Origin: an uncultured Pelagibacteraceae bacterium
GTDB taxonomy: Bacteria; Pseudomonadota; Alphaproteobacteria; Pelagibacterales; Pelagibacteraceae
Direction of reading: 5' to 3'
DNA length: 64,000 bases
Assembly (NCBI GenBank): GCA_902578775.1
Contig: CACHEF010000004.1
Coordinates: forward strand, 1-64,000
Of this stretch, positions 52,231-64,000 are shown in pieces (positions within the stretch are counted from its first letter, which is position 1; each line of letters starts with the position of its first letter). The translations under genes were made by a program, and so were the position numbers. The notes beneath the pieces were generated by a model. That model was not told where the DNA came from. It saw only the letters and a program-made list of their open reading frames with translations, and ran no database searches.

Positions 52231-52479
52231 AATTTGCAATGAGTGAATATATTCTTTCATTTCCTTATCTATAGCTTTATAGATTTTTTTATTGCTCTCA
52301 ATTCTTGTAAGAATTTTTAACTCATTTGATTGTATCATAAGTTTTAAATGAAATTTACCCTCTTGATGGCCTTGGTGTTTTTTATGCAAAAATGATTTAT
52401 CCTCAATTTCAATTTTTTCAATTGGAAATTTATTAGTTAATTTTTTTTTTATGATTGCAATTAAATCATTTATATTCAT
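52219..52479 (-). CDS. BolA family protein
   Basis: An 86 aa BolA-like protein with the fold core IEIEDKSFLHKKHQGHQEGKFHLKLMIQS (family D.S..H.gH.g...HF.l.i.S) and a C-terminal helix ending EYIHSLQI. BolA proteins partner monothiol glutaredoxins in Fe-S handling. Its start is only 19 nt from the divergent J-domain gene start, so the two promoters must overlap each other's genes. BolA next to dnaJ-like-cobS-cobT is a conserved alphaproteobacterial neighbourhood. Confidence 0.92.
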   Translation of the reverse strand: MNINDLIAIIKKKLTNKFPIEKIEIEDKSFLHKKHQGHQEGKFHLKLMIQSNELKILTRIESNKKIYKAIDKEMKEYIHSLQILIS

Positions 52480-52498
52480 AAATATTATTTATTATAAC

Positions 52499-53032
52499 AT
52501 GAAAAATATTTGTGACTGGAATAATTGTAAAGAAATTGGTGAATACAAAGCACCTATTGAAAAAGATAATAGCAAAAAATATCGTATGCTATGTCTAGAG
52601 CATGTTAAGGAATTTAATAAAAATTGGAATTATTTCTCTGGTATGAACGATAATCAAATAATTGATTTTTTAAAGTCAGATATGATTTGGCATAAACCAA
52701 CGCAAAGTTTCAGCTCCTCTGATAATTTTTTCAAAGTTTTATGGAACAACACACTGAAAGATGAATTAGATAAAGATAAATTTAATGGTGAATATGATCA
52801 TATGCGTCAATTTAAATTTGACCATAAAGATATTAAAGCTTTTAGTATTTTGGGAGTTTCTGTAGGTTTAAGATGGCAAAAAATTCAACATAAGTTCAAA
52901 ATCCTTGTCAAAAAATTTCATCCCGATATAAATGCTGGAAATAAAAAATACGAGGAAAAACTAAAACAAATTACTTTAGCTTACACTCAACTAAAAAATA
53001 CATATAGAGAAAAAATTGACACCTCATCTTAA
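52499..53032 (+). CDS. J-domain protein with N-terminal Cys-His region
   Basis: Start at ATG 52499 (MKNICDWNNCKEIGEY); the track start at 52451 lies inside bolA. The 177 aa protein has an N-terminal block with CDWNNC and YRMLCLEHVKEFNKNWNYFSGM, typical of the alphaproteobacterial DnaJ-like group next to cobS, and a C-terminal J domain with the HPD motif (KKFHPDINAGN). It would recruit DnaK to a client, plausibly the CobS/CobT complex encoded next. It overlaps cobS by 17 nt. Confidence 0.9.
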   Translation: MKNICDWNNCKEIGEYKAPIEKDNSKKYRMLCLEHVKEFNKNWNYFSGMNDNQIIDFLKSDMIWHKPTQSFSSSDNFFKVLWNNTLKDELDKDKFNGEYDHMRQFKFDHKDIKAFSILGVSVGLRWQKIQHKFKILVKKFHPDINAGNKKYEEKLKQITLAYTQLKNTYREKIDTSS

Positions 53033-53990
53033 TTCACAACCAGATATAAAAATTTCTGTTAAACAAACTTTTGGCATAGATTCTGACCTAGAGATTGATG
53101 CCTTTTCAAAAAAAAGTGAACATGTACCAGAAATTGATAAATCTTATAAATTTGATAAAGATACAACTCTTGCAATAATTTCAGGTTTTGCGTTTAATAA
53201 AAGAGTTTTAGTTCAAGGCTATCATGGCACTGGAAAGTCAACTCATATTGAACAAATTGCAGCACGATTAAATTGGCCATGCATAAGAGTTAATTTAGAT
53301 AGTCACATAAGCCGTATAGATTTGATCGGTAAAGACGCTATTGTTTTAAAGGAAGGAAAACAAGTGACTCAATTTAATGAAGGAATTTTACCTTGGTCAA
53401 TTCAAAATCCTGTTGCATTAGTATTTGATGAATACGATGCTGGAAGGCCAGATGTAATGTTTGTTATTCAAAGGGTTCTTGAGGCTGAAGGTAGTTTTAC
53501 ATTACTTGACAAAAATAAAGTTATTAAGCAAAATAAATATTTTAGATTATTCGCTACATCAAATACAGTTGGATTAGGAGACACAACCGGTCTTTATCAC
53601 GGTACACAACAAATAAATCAAGGACAAATGGATAGATGGAATATAGTTTCAACTCTAAATTATTTAAGCCTTGATAAAGAAATGGAAATTATCTTAGCAA
53701 AAAATAAAAAATTAGATAATCCAAAAGGTAAAGAAAAAATTGCTAATATGATTAAGGTGGCTACACTTACGAGAAAAGGATTTATGGCTGGGGATATATC
53801 GACAGTTATGAGCCCACGAACAGTATTACATTGGTCTGATAATGCGGAAATATTTAAAGATACAGGTTATGCCTTCAGAGTAACTTTTCTAAACAAATGT
53901 GATGAGATGGAAAAAAATACAATAGCAGAATATTATCAAAGATGTTTTGGTGAAGATTTACCAGAGTCTTCACTCAATATTCAAATTTGA
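53016..53990 (+). CDS. cobS: CobS-type AAA+ ATPase (cobaltochelatase small subunit family)
   Basis: A 324 aa MoxR-like AAA+ protein: the N-terminal [24 protein letters not shown] tag of CobS, Walker [41 protein letters not shown], Walker [22 protein letters not shown] and [31 protein letters not shown]. With CobT it forms the chelatase motor for CobN in aerobic B12 synthesis. The only start keeping the CobS N-terminus is TTG 53016, preceded by AGAG. No cobN or other B12 gene is in the window, and SAR11 cells are not known B12 makers, so the role may differ. Confidence 0.95.
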   Translation: MTPHLNSQPDIKISVKQTFGIDSDLEIDAFSKKSEHVPEIDKSYKFDKDTTLAIISGFAFNKRVLVQGYHGTGKSTHIEQIAARLNWPCIRVNLDSHISRIDLIGKDAIVLKEGKQVTQFNEGILPWSIQNPVALVFDEYDAGRPDVMFVIQRVLEAEGSFTLLDKNKVIKQNKYFRLFATSNTVGLGDTTGLYHGTQQINQGQMDRWNIVSTLNYLSLDKEMEIILAKNKKLDNPKGKEKIANMIKVATLTRKGFMAGDISTVMSPRTVLHWSDNAEIFKDTGYAFRVTFLNKCDEMEKNTIAEYYQRCFGEDLPESSLNIQI

Positions 53991-55792
53991 TGAGTGATAG
54001 AGAAACAAATCTTAAAGAAAAATTTAAACAAGCTTTAACATCTACGATTAGAGTAATTTCAGATGATTTAGAATTAAAAAAGAACGAAAAAGATACTAAA
54101 AGTTCTAAAAATTCTGAACTTTTTGAGCTGATAAATTTAAACGAAAAAATTGATTTTATTAAAGCAAGAGCTGAAGCAGACTCGTTAGCTTTAAAAAAAA
54201 AATTTTCTAATGATGAAATCTATAAGAAAAATCTTCCCAATAATTCAAATTGTAAATCTTTATATGCAATAGCAGAAAAGATTAGATATGAGTCTCTAGG
54301 GAGTAATATGCTGAAAGGTATAGAAAAAAATCTCAAGGAAAATTATAATCAAATAATAAGTTCAAAAAGAAAAGATCAACTTAAAACAATAGATGATGTG
54401 CCAGTAGATGAAGCATTTGAATTATACTTGCTTAAAAATTTTTATAATATAAAGCTTAATTCAATTTCTTCCCAAATGTTAAATTTTTGGGAAAAAGAAT
54501 TCGATAAATCTATAAATAAACATATTAAATTTTTAAAAAATAATTTTGAAGATCAAAATGTTTATAGTTCTAAATTCTCAGAAATTTTGCAAGAAATGGA
54601 TATACTACATAATGAGAATAACGATGAGACTGAAGAAGAAAATCAAAACGATGGCCATGATAATCCATCTAATGACGATCAAGAAAGTGAGTCTGAAGAT
54701 AAAAAGGATGAAAATAGAGATCAAGAAACCCAAGCAAGTCTAGACTCTGATTATGATATTGATGAGTATAAATTAGATGAGCAACTAATTGATACAGATT
54801 CTGACCAAAAAAATTCAGAACAAGTAATTCAAAAGAAAGATATAAATGATTTAGCTATAGAGTATAAGATTTTTACAACAAAATTTGATGAAATTGTAAA
54901 GGCAGAAAATTTAGAAAACGTAAACGAAACTAACAAGCTTAGGAAAACTTTAGATCAACAATTAATCGGCTTTCAAGATGTTGTAACTAAACTTGCAAAT
55001 AAATTGCAGAGAAAATTATTAGCTAAACAAAATAGAGCTTGGGAGTTTGATTTAGAGGAAGGATTGCTAGATAGTTCAAAACTTCCAAGAATAATTATGG
55101 ATCCCTATAATTCTTTATCCTTTAAAAAAGAAAAAAATTTAGACTTTAAAGATACCATAGTGACTCTTCTGATTGATAATTCAGGCTCCATGAGAGGTAG
55201 GCCTATTACAATCGCAGCAATATGTGCTGATATTTTATCAAGAACATTGGAAAGATGTTCTGTTAAAGTTGAAATTTTAGGTTTTACAACTAAAAATTGG
55301 AAAGGAGGTCAAAGTAGAGAATATTGGAATAAAAAAGAAAAACCGAAATTGCCTGGAAGACTAAATGATCTAAGGCACATAATATATAAAAGTGCAGATA
55401 CACATTGGAGGCAAGCGAAAAATAATCTTGGTTTAATGTTGAAAGAGGGCTTGCTTAAAGAAAATATTGATGGAGAAGCGATTAATTGGGCTTTTTCGAG
55501 ACTTAAAAAAAGAAAAGAAGAGCGTAAAATATTAATGGTAATTTCAGATGGAGCTCCAGTCGATGATTCAACTTTGTCAGTTAATTCTGGAGATTTTTTA
55601 GAAAAACATTTAAAAAAAATGGTTAAATTTATAGAGGAAAAAACTGGAATTGAAGTTTTAGCAATCGGAATAGGTCATGATGTTTCAAGATATTATAACC
55701 GGGCAATTAAAATTACTGATGTTAATGAATTGGGTGATGTAATGATATCCCAATTGAGCTCATTATTTGAAAATAAAAAAAAATTTCATTAA
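53990..55792 (+). CDS. cobT: CobT-type von Willebrand A protein (cobaltochelatase partner)
   Basis: A 600 aa partner of CobS. Start at ATG 53990, overlapping the cobS stop (TGATG); the track adds a TTG codon. Order: an N-terminal helical domain, a long acidic linker (about 205-275, many Glu, Asp, Asn and Lys), then the CobT core [41 protein letters not shown] and a VWA domain with the MIDAS start [11 protein letters not shown] and [13 protein letters not shown]. The end overlaps convergent regB by 4 nt. Confidence 0.95.
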   Translation: MSDRETNLKEKFKQALTSTIRVISDDLELKKNEKDTKSSKNSELFELINLNEKIDFIKARAEADSLALKKKFSNDEIYKKNLPNNSNCKSLYAIAEKIRYESLGSNMLKGIEKNLKENYNQIISSKRKDQLKTIDDVPVDEAFELYLLKNFYNIKLNSISSQMLNFWEKEFDKSINKHIKFLKNNFEDQNVYSSKFSEILQEMDILHNENNDETEEENQNDGHDNPSNDDQESESEDKKDENRDQETQASLDSDYDIDEYKLDEQLIDTDSDQKNSEQVIQKKDINDLAIEYKIFTTKFDEIVKAENLENVNETNKLRKTLDQQLIGFQDVVTKLANKLQRKLLAKQNRAWEFDLEEGLLDSSKLPRIIMDPYNSLSFKKEKNLDFKDTIVTLLIDNSGSMRGRPITIAAICADILSRTLERCSVKVEILGFTTKNWKGGQSREYWNKKEKPKLPGRLNDLRHIIYKSADTHWRQAKNNLGLMLKEGLLKENIDGEAINWAFSRLKKRKEERKILMVISDGAPVDDSTLSVNSGDFLEKHLKKMVKFIEEKTGIEVLAIGIGHDVSRYYNRAIKITDVNELGDVMISQLSSLFENKKKFH

Positions 55793-57069
55793 ATATTAAA
55801 TAAGTCACTATTTTTCCAAGAAATAATGACCTCAGCACCACTTCTGGTTTTTGAGTTTCTGCACAATACTGATGCAAAATTCTTTTCTAATAATGTTTTA
55901 CCAATGAATAATCCAAGACCAAGACCGCTATTAGAATTTTCAGAGCTATCACTAGATTTTAAATATGGCTCTCCTATTTTTGATAAAATATCTCTTGGAT
56001 ATCCGTTTCCATCATCTTCTATTATAATTTCTGTTATTTGACTGTCACTTTTAATATTGATGTAAACATTTTTTTTTGCGAATTTATTTGCATTACCAAT
56101 AAAATTTCTTAATCCATAAACAATTTCTATAGATTTTGTGATTTTTTTATCATTAGAATTTTGATCAAAATTAAAAATAAAATTTTTTTTACTTATTTCT
56201 TTAAATGATGAAATAATTTCTTTCAAATATTCTTCCATTGAAATATCCTTATCTATAAAAGTATCTTCCTCGACTGGATTTAAAGTTAATCTTTTTAAAA
56301 TTTTATTACATCTCTCAACTTGACTAGATAATAACTCTATATCTTTTTCTATATCTTTATTTCCTTTAAATTGCTTAACAAGATCTTGTGTAATAATTTT
56401 TATTGTCGACAAAGGTGTTCCAAGTGAGTGAGCTGCTGCTGCTGCTTGACCACCTAAAGATAAAAGTTCATGTTCTGTGGCCATCACTTCTTCCATTTTT
56501 GCTAATGCTTCTCTTCTCAATATAGATTGTTTTCCAAATGTCATTGCTAAATAATTTAAAAAAATTAAAGCTATTATTAATGCGATGGGAATAGCATAAA
56601 AGTAATAATTACTTACATGAAAATGAACATTTAGTGGAAAAGGTAAATCTAAAGAGTAAAATGTTAATAAAAAAATGATGATTATAGTCAGAGCAACTAA
56701 TAAAAAATTTGTTTTAAAACTAAGGTTAGAAGAAGAAAAAATACTTGGAATTAACAAAAAAATTACAAACGGATTAGTAACTCCTCCTGTCAGATAAAGC
56801 AAAGCTCCTAGTTGAAAAATATCAATTACTAAAAAAATAAATGCTGATCTATCTGATAATTGGGTCTTTTTATAAATAAAGATTAAATACAGATTACTAA
56901 GTATTCCTAAAGAAATTATTAAATTAGAAATAAAAAAATTAAATTTAAAATTAAGATAAAAATAAACTAAGTATATTGATATGAGCTGTCCAATTATACC
57001 AATCCATCTTAAGCTTACATAAGTAGATTTTTTAAAGAAATGATATTTTGAAGTTTCAAAGAACTTCAT
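55789..57069 (-). CDS. regB: Redox-sensing histidine kinase RegB/PrrB/ActS family
   Basis: A 426 aa sensor kinase. Five to six membrane segments occupy about residues 20-190; they include [12 protein letters not shown], matching the quinone-binding GGxxNPF motif of RegB. Then a dimerisation helix, the H-box [14 protein letters not shown] (RegB type HxLGTPL), the redox cysteine region [15 protein letters not shown], and N/G boxes [24 protein letters not shown] and [11 protein letters not shown]. The cognate RegA regulator is not adjacent. It sits 1 nt after gyrB and could be its operon partner. Confidence 0.94.
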   Translation of the reverse strand: MKFFETSKYHFFKKSTYVSLRWIGIIGQLISIYLVYFYLNFKFNFFISNLIISLGILSNLYLIFIYKKTQLSDRSAFIFLVIDIFQLGALLYLTGGVTNPFVIFLLIPSIFSSSNLSFKTNFLLVALTIIIIFLLTFYSLDLPFPLNVHFHVSNYYFYAIPIALIIALIFLNYLAMTFGKQSILRREALAKMEEVMATEHELLSLGGQAAAAAHSLGTPLSTIKIITQDLVKQFKGNKDIEKDIELLSSQVERCNKILKRLTLNPVEEDTFIDKDISMEEYLKEIISSFKEISKKNFIFNFDQNSNDKKITKSIEIVYGLRNFIGNANKFAKKNVYINIKSDSQITEIIIEDDGNGYPRDILSKIGEPYLKSSDSSENSNSGLGLGLFIGKTLLEKNFASVLCRNSKTRSGAEVIISWKNSDLFNI

Positions 57070-57070
57070 T

Positions 57071-59167
<2,097 letters not shown>

Positions 59168-59318
59168 TTAAAATGCTTAAAATTTTATAAATATTTAAAT
59201 CATTAATGGCTAAAAAAGTATTTAATGGCAATGCTTATTTCTAATTTGAAAAAATTTAATCATTTATATATCAATACAAAAAATAATTATATGATATATT
59301 TAATTTTCTTTAGCTTTT

Positions 59319-60170
59319 ATGAAAATTTTTTGTATATCAATTTTAAATCAAAATTATAATCAACTTAAAAATCTGAATTTGATACCTGTTGGTCTTGGGA
59401 AAAATCAATTTGACCACGAGTGGCTATCAGACAAAGTAGGGGAAAATATATCAAATAAAAATTTTAATTTTGGAGAATATAGTTTTCATTATAATTTATG
59501 GAAAAATAAAAATTTTATTTCTAATTATAATGAATGGATTGGTTTCTGTTCTTACAGAAGATTCTGGACGACTTCTATGGAAAGAAATATTAATAAATTT
59601 GAAGACCTTGAAAAAATTATTCTTAAAAAACCTCAAAAAAATTGGGAAAAATTTGATGTAATTTTAGGTGACCCAGTTATTTTCAGAAAGATCAAAAATA
59701 TAAAGTTGTTAAAAAGAAATTTGTTTGAAGTTCTTAAAAAACCATCAATGTTAATTAAAGATAATACACTTGAAGATCAATTTAGAGTGTTTCATGGATC
59801 TTTTTTTTTGGATACAGCCATAAATTTAATGCCATCAAAATATAAAGAGGATTTCAAAAATTATATGAAAGGAAATCTTTTTTATCCTTACAATATGTTT
59901 ATATGCAAAAATTATAATATATTAAAAAATTTTTATAATGAAATTTTTCCATGGCTTTTCAAATGTGAAGAGGCATTTAATGACAAAAAATTAATTGGTT
60001 ATAGTAAGATAAGAATATATGGTTTTTTAGCAGAGAGATTTATGCCATTTTGGTTTATCAAAAATTATAAGATTACTACTTGCCCAATAACTTTTTTTGA
60101 TGAAAGATTAAATAAATATAATTATAAAAATGGCGGAGATGGTGGGATTCGAACCCACGGTACTCTTTAA
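59319..60170 (+). CDS. DUF4422-like glycosyltransferase-type protein, reading into tRNA-Ser
   Basis: A 283 aa ORF with the DUF4422 pattern found in capsular and LPS glycosyltransferases: LIPVGLGKN, VGENISNKNFNFGEYSFHYNLWKN, and WIGFCSYRRFW (family IGLCHYRRYF). The core ends near FFDERLNKYNYKN; the last dozen codons (GGDGGIRTHGTL) are the antisense of the tRNA-Ser gene, so the original stop was probably lost or the gene was joined to the tRNA by recombination. It is flanked by a 190-nt gene-free spacer on the gyrB side. Likely adds sugars to surface polymers. Confidence 0.75.
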   Translation: MKIFCISILNQNYNQLKNLNLIPVGLGKNQFDHEWLSDKVGENISNKNFNFGEYSFHYNLWKNKNFISNYNEWIGFCSYRRFWTTSMERNINKFEDLEKIILKKPQKNWEKFDVILGDPVIFRKIKNIKLLKRNLFEVLKKPSMLIKDNTLEDQFRVFHGSFFLDTAINLMPSKYKEDFKNYMKGNLFYPYNMFICKNYNILKNFYNEIFPWLFKCEEAFNDKKLIGYSKIRIYGFLAERFMPFWFIKNYKITTCPITFFDERLNKYNYKNGGDGGIRTHGTL

Positions 60171-60220
60171 AGTACACACACTTTCCAAGCGTGCTGATTA
60201 AACCACTCTCACACATCTCC
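60131..60220 (-). tRNA. tRNA-Ser (anticodon GGA)
   Basis: Minus-strand class II tRNA: acceptor GGAGATG/CATCTCC, D-arm with GG (GAGTGGTTTAA), anticodon arm CACGC-TTGGAAA-GTGTG (anticodon GGA), a long variable arm GTACT-TTAA-AGAGTAC, T-arm GTGGG-TTCGAAT-CCCAC, G73 and encoded CCA. Both D- and T-loops are canonical, in contrast to the other three tRNAs here. Its 3' half is overlapped on the other strand by the end of the DUF4422 ORF. Confidence 0.96.
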
Positions 60221-60227
60221 AAAAAAA

Positions 60228-61028
60228 TTATAGTATATATTTTTTATATTTTTTTTTATTATCTAACAAAAATTTTGGGAAGTCTTTGTTTAATTTAACT
60301 TTTTTATATACGTGGCCACGTTCGAATAAATCTTTTTTATTTTTTATTTTTTTATCAATAATTTTTTGTGAACTAAATCTTTCTCCAGAAAATTCCGAAT
60401 GAGCAAAGGTTTTTAATTTTAGTGAAATCGTTTTTGAATTCATAATATTGTTAAAATGCCACCCACCATTATTTATAATTTCAATATCTTTTTCAATTCT
60501 AAATTTAAAAAATTTTTTTAAATTTTTCGATAAAATTTTTTGTCTCATATAATCAATTGATTTAAGATCTTTTTTTTTTGCAACTCGAGTACCTTCCCAT
60601 GGAGATTCGTATTTATTAAAAAGATTAAATTTATAATTAAAAAAATCTTGAAAAAAAATTCCATATTTTTTTTTTAATTTAAAATTTTTTAATTTTTCTG
60701 GTCTTATGATTTCATCAGGGTCTGAAAAAAAAATATAGTCATCTGCAGAGGCAAATTTTAATTTTTTTAAAAGATAGTCTCGTTGAATTGCTTGGTTCTT
60801 CCACCTATCATTTTTTTTTGGAAATGGAGATTTCATAAGGATATAAGTAATTTTTTTTTTGTCATATTTTGACTTCCAAATAAAATTTTTTTTCTTTTTC
60901 TTCCCGGCATGATCATATAATGACTCACAAATTACAAAATGATCCACATAATCATTTAATATATTATACCTTAACTCAAACATTAAATTGTTATCAAAAA
61001 AAGTTATACAATCAAAAATTTTTGCCAT
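60228..61028 (-). CDS. Family 17 (MGAT3-like) glycosyltransferase
   Basis: A 266 aa protein with the glycosyltransferase family 17 opening KIFDCITFFDNNLMFELRYNIL and VDHFVICES, WKNQAIQRDYLLKKL, and the metal/nucleotide-sugar motif DDYIFFSDPDEIIRP, then WEGTRV and GGWHFNNI near the C-terminus. It is very Lys/Phe/Asn-rich, even for this genome. It probably adds a hexosamine or similar sugar to a surface glycan. Together with the DUF4422 gene it makes a two-gene carbohydrate island around tRNA-Ser between gyrB and lepA. Confidence 0.85.
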   Translation of the reverse strand: MAKIFDCITFFDNNLMFELRYNILNDYVDHFVICESLYDHAGKKKKKNFIWKSKYDKKKITYILMKSPFPKKNDRWKNQAIQRDYLLKKLKFASADDYIFFSDPDEIIRPEKLKNFKLKKKYGIFFQDFFNYKFNLFNKYESPWEGTRVAKKKDLKSIDYMRQKILSKNLKKFFKFRIEKDIEIINNGGWHFNNIMNSKTISLKLKTFAHSEFSGERFSSQKIIDKKIKNKKDLFERGHVYKKVKLNKDFPKFLLDNKKKYKKYIL

Positions 61029-61036
61029 CGATTTTT

Positions 61037-62845
61037 TTAAGTATCCTTATTTATTTTAAGAACACCAATAAATGCTTCCTGGGGAATTTCTACACGCCCA
61101 AATTGTTTAGATCTAGCTTTACCTTTTTTTTGTTTTTCTAATAGTTTTCTTTTTCTATCAGTGGCCCCACCACCATGAATCTTGGTTAACACATCTTTTT
61201 TAAACCCCTTTATTGTTTCTCTTGCAATTATTTTTCCACCAATTGCAGCCTGAACTGGTATCATAAAATTATGTCTTGGAATAAGATCTTTTAATTTTTC
61301 ACAAACTTCTCTTCCAGTTCTTTGCGCAAAATCTTTGTGTATCATCATTGCCAATGCATCAACTGGTTCATTATTAACTAAAATTCCTAATTTTACTAAA
61401 TCACCTTCTTTATATTCTGCAATCTCATAATCAAAGCTTGCATATCCACTTGTCATAGATTTAATTTTATCATTAAAATCAAAAACAACCTCGTTTAGGG
61501 GTAATGCATAATTTAAAACAGCTCTATTTCCAGAATATGTTAAATTTATCTGAATACCCCTTTTATCTTGGCAAAGCTTAATTATTGAGCCTAAATATTG
61601 ATCTGGTGTAATCACCGTAGCTTTTATCCAAGGCTCTTCAATTGTTTTAATTAAAGTTGAATCTGGCAAACTTGAAGGGTTCTGAAGATCGATACTTTTT
61701 CCATTATTTAAATTCACTTTATAAACAACACCTGGAGTTGTTGTTAACAAGTTGACATCAAATTCCCTTTCTAATCTCTCTGTAACAATTTCAAGATGAA
61801 GAAGCCCTAAAAATCCACATCGGAAACCCAATCCTAGAGCAGAGGAAGACTCTGCCTCGAATGAAAAACTTGCATCATTTAATTGTAATTTTGCTAAACC
61901 ATCTTTTAATTTTTGGTATTCAGAACTGTCGACAGGGAATAATCCACAAAATACTACTGGTTTGCTCGGTTTAAAACCAGGAAGAGCTTCTGCGTTAGAT
62001 TTTGTTGCATCACAAATTGTATCACCAACTTTGGTTTCAGATAAAACTTTTATTCCTGTCGTAATAAAACCAATCTCACCTGAATTTAATTCATTAATAT
62101 CTTTAGTCTTTGGAGTGAATACACCTACTTTTTCAACTATATAATCTTGATTTGTTGAAAGCATTTTGATCTTCATATTTTTTTTTAATGTCCCATTAAT
62201 TACCCTTACTAAAATTACAACCCCAAGATAAGTATCATACCAGCTATCGACTAAAAGACATTTAAGATCATCTAATGGTTGTCCTTTTGGCCCAGGCAAT
62301 ATAGTAACAATTTTTTCTAATATATCTTCAATACCTTCACCTGTTTTTCCTGAGCATGGAACAGCATTATCAGTTTCTATACCAATCACATCCTCAATTT
62401 GTTTTTTTGTTCGGTCGAGATCTGAGGCTGGTAAATCTATTTTATTTAACACTGGAATTATTTCATGATTTATATCTAAGGCTTGATAAACATTTGCAAG
62501 CGTTTGAGCTTCAACACCTTGTGTACTATCTACAATTAAAATAGATCCTTCACATGCATACAATGATCGACTTACCTCATAACTAAAATCAACATGTCCA
62601 GGAGTATCTATTATATTTAGAATATAATTTTTTCCATCTTTTGATTTATAATTTAATTTAACTGTTTGAGCCTTAATAGTAATTCCTCTTTCCCGCTCAA
62701 TATCCATAGAATCTAAAACTTGAGCTTTCATTTCTCTTTCTGTTAATCCACCACATCTGTGAATAATTCTGTCAGCGATAGTTGACTTACCGTGGTCAAT
62801 ATGGGCTATAATTGCAAAATTTCTTATATGATCAATAGTGCTCAT
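61037..62845 (-). CDS. lepA: Elongation factor 4 (LepA)
   Basis: A 602 aa translational GTPase that acts on the ribosome under stress. G1 is AHIDHGKST (about 14-22), G2 [13 protein letters not shown]3 [17 protein letters not shown]4 NKIDLPASD; later [15 protein letters not shown] and the C-terminal LepA-specific domain ending [19 protein letters not shown] and [10 protein letters not shown]. The order and length are those of LepA rather than EF-G. It is 6 nt downstream of pheT. Confidence 0.97.
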   Translation of the reverse strand: MSTIDHIRNFAIIAHIDHGKSTIADRIIHRCGGLTEREMKAQVLDSMDIERERGITIKAQTVKLNYKSKDGKNYILNIIDTPGHVDFSYEVSRSLYACEGSILIVDSTQGVEAQTLANVYQALDINHEIIPVLNKIDLPASDLDRTKKQIEDVIGIETDNAVPCSGKTGEGIEDILEKIVTILPGPKGQPLDDLKCLLVDSWYDTYLGVVILVRVINGTLKKNMKIKMLSTNQDYIVEKVGVFTPKTKDINELNSGEIGFITTGIKVLSETKVGDTICDATKSNAEALPGFKPSKPVVFCGLFPVDSSEYQKLKDGLAKLQLNDASFSFEAESSSALGLGFRCGFLGLLHLEIVTERLEREFDVNLLTTTPGVVYKVNLNNGKSIDLQNPSSLPDSTLIKTIEEPWIKATVITPDQYLGSIIKLCQDKRGIQINLTYSGNRAVLNYALPLNEVVFDFNDKIKSMTSGYASFDYEIAEYKEGDLVKLGILVNNEPVDALAMMIHKDFAQRTGREVCEKLKDLIPRHNFMIPVQAAIGGKIIARETIKGFKKDVLTKIHGGGATDRKRKLLEKQKKGKARSKQFGRVEIPQEAFIGVLKINKDT

Positions 62846-62850
62846 CGTTT

Positions 62851-64000
62851 CTATGATCTTATTCTAGCACCTGTTTTATTTTCAACTGTTTTGATGATTA
62901 AATTATTAATATTCTCTAAATCATTTTCATTTAAAGTTTTTTCAGATGACTGAATTGTTACACTTATTGCAATTGATTTTTGATTTTCAGGTATGTTTTC
63001 TCCTATATAAACATCAAAAATCTTAATGTTGCTAATTAAATCTTTATCTACATTTGAAATAACGCTTATTAAATCTTGAGCTTTTACATCTTTGTTTACT
63101 ATAAAAGCAAAATCTCTTTCAGATTTTTGAAAATCTGACACGATAAATTTTGGCTTTCGATCATTCAGTGTTTTTTTAGGAAGCTTTAAATTATCTATAA
63201 AAATTTCGAAACCCACTAATGACTCAGATTTTATATCCAGTTTTTTTATTATATTTGGATGAATTTCTCCAAAATAAGCAGCTACTTTTTCTTTTTCATT
63301 ATTTAAAAATAATCTGCCTGATTTACCGGGGTGATAATAATTTGGTGTCTCATTATCTATGACAAATTTATCAGAATTATACCCAGCCTCAACTAAAGTT
63401 TGAACTACGTCTCTTTTAACATCAAAAATATCAACATTTCTCTCTTTGTTAATCCAAGATAATCTATTTTTTTTACCTGCTGATAAACCACACACAACAG
63501 TGGTTTGATCACCTGGTTTAGAGCCTCTGAAAATAGGACCTATTTCAAATATTGATAAATCTTTAAAACCTCGATCTAGATTTTTACCAATATACATGAC
63601 TAAATTTGAGAATATTGAGTTTCTTAAAACTCCTAATTCAGAACTTATAGGATTTACAATCTTAATTTCTTTATTACTACCTATAAAGTAATCGTTGAAA
63701 TTCGAGTCTGTGAATGACCATGTGATTGCCTCCATGTAACCTTTTGATGCAATTGCTCTTTGTAAGAAATGAAATAATTTTTGAGTTTGAGTTAAAGTAG
63801 ATTTAGTTCTTTCTTTAATTGGATCAATGATATTAATTTTTTCATAACCTTTTATTCTTACTAGCTCTTCTACAATATCTATTGCTTGTAAAATGTCAGG
63901 TCTCCAGGATGGGGCTGTTAATTTTAAATGTTTTTTTTCTTTTTTATATTTAAAACCTAGATTTTCTAAAATTTTAGTCATCTCATTAATTGTTATTTTA
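62851..64000 (-). CDS. pheT: Phenylalanyl-tRNA synthetase beta subunit (5' end outside window)
   Basis: C-terminal half of PheT, at least 383 codons, open to the right edge: the frame continues past the internal Met ([11 protein letters not shown]), so the start is outside the window. Visible are the B5 domain end [29 protein letters not shown], the class II-like core [55 protein letters not shown] and [14 protein letters not shown], and the C-terminal FDX-ACB domain ([32 protein letters not shown]). pheS would normally precede it. Confidence 0.97.
   Translation of the reverse strand, partial: KITINEMTKILENLGFKYKKEKKHLKLTAPSWRPDILQAIDIVEELVRIKGYEKINIIDPIKERTKSTLTQTQKLFHFLQRAIASKGYMEAITWSFTDSNFNDYFIGSNKEIKIVNPISSELGVLRNSIFSNLVMYIGKNLDRGFKDLSIFEIGPIFRGSKPGDQTTVVCGLSAGKKNRLSWINKERNVDIFDVKRDVVQTLVEAGYNSDKFVIDNETPNYYHPGKSGRLFLNNEKEKVAAYFGEIHPNIIKKLDIKSESLVGFEIFIDNLKLPKKTLNDRKPKFIVSDFQKSERDFAFIVNKDVKAQDLISVISNVDKDLISNIKIFDVYIGENIPENQKSIAISVTIQSSEKTLNENDLENINNLIIKTVENKTGARIRS

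Noticed and set aside
60135-60170. C-terminal GGDGGIRTHGTL of the DUF4422 ORF as a protein domain
   Set aside because: It is the well-known translation of the antisense of a tRNA-Ser gene, not a real domain.

Overview
The window is a dense, strongly A+T-rich (about 30% G+C by eye) stretch of an alphaproteobacterial chromosome. Gene content and order point to Pelagibacterales (SAR11): near-zero intergenic space, many 1-25 nt gene overlaps, GcrA, RegB, the alphaproteobacterial BolA-DnaJ-CobS-CobT and murA-DUF2948-hisD-infA orders, and short Lys/Ile/Asn-rich proteins. I see no insertion sequence, prophage, CRISPR array or rRNA. The window cuts secA at the left edge and pheT at the right edge.

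Layout. 1-13 kb: secA and accA converge; glcB (malate synthase G) is followed by the replication/repair set dnaX-ybaB-recR with the SRP RNA (ffs) just upstream of dnaX; then pheA-kdsB, a membrane-anchored cytochrome c, and argD-argF. 13-19 kb: gcrA, an NDUFA9-like reductase, an RNase D-like exonuclease, and an envelope run kdsD-lptC-lptB ending in aroA. 19-26.5 kb: a co-directional run rpsA-ihfB-pyrF-trpF-trpB-trpA-accD-folC. 26.5-30 kb: trxA and a DNA-end nuclease set (sbcB, a PD-(D/E)XK exonuclease of MGME1/cyanophage type, rmuC). 30-38 kb: a long minus-strand block with tRNA-His-hisS-hisZ-hisG, cspA, tRNA-Phe, infA, hisD, DUF2948, murA, dcd and two tiny basic proteins. 38-46 kb: tRNA-Thr, a VTT-domain membrane protein, then rpmH-rnpA-yidD-yidC-argB, a HAD nucleotidase, dapD-dapE, an HDAC-family deacetylase and a SET-domain protein. 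46-50.6 kb: truA-fmt-def and a periplasmic helical-repeat protein with a small membrane partner. 50.6-59 kb: aroK-aroB, bolA, a J-domain protein, cobS-cobT, regB and gyrB. 59-64 kb: a small glycosyltransferase pair flanking tRNA-Ser, then lepA and pheT.

How the genes work together. Most of the window is core metabolism and information processing: amino-acid synthesis (Arg, His, Trp, chorismate/Phe, DAP/Lys), malonyl-CoA supply (accA and accD at separate sites), LPS Kdo synthesis and export, and translation. There is no obvious defence or mobile system. The most unusual signals are at small scale: (1) tRNA-Phe and tRNA-His both combine A18 in the D-loop with G55 in the T-loop, in place of the near-universal G18/T55, and tRNA-Thr has another odd T-loop; (2) the tRNA-His gene ends 4 nt before the hisS start codon, and a 33-codon ORF with three His codons near its end lies upstream; (3) AccA carries an extra C-terminal tail ending in a membrane segment; (4) tiny ORFs missing from the ORF track are locked into operons by stop-start overlaps; (5) lptA, cmk and engB are missing from places where alphaproteobacteria often keep them.
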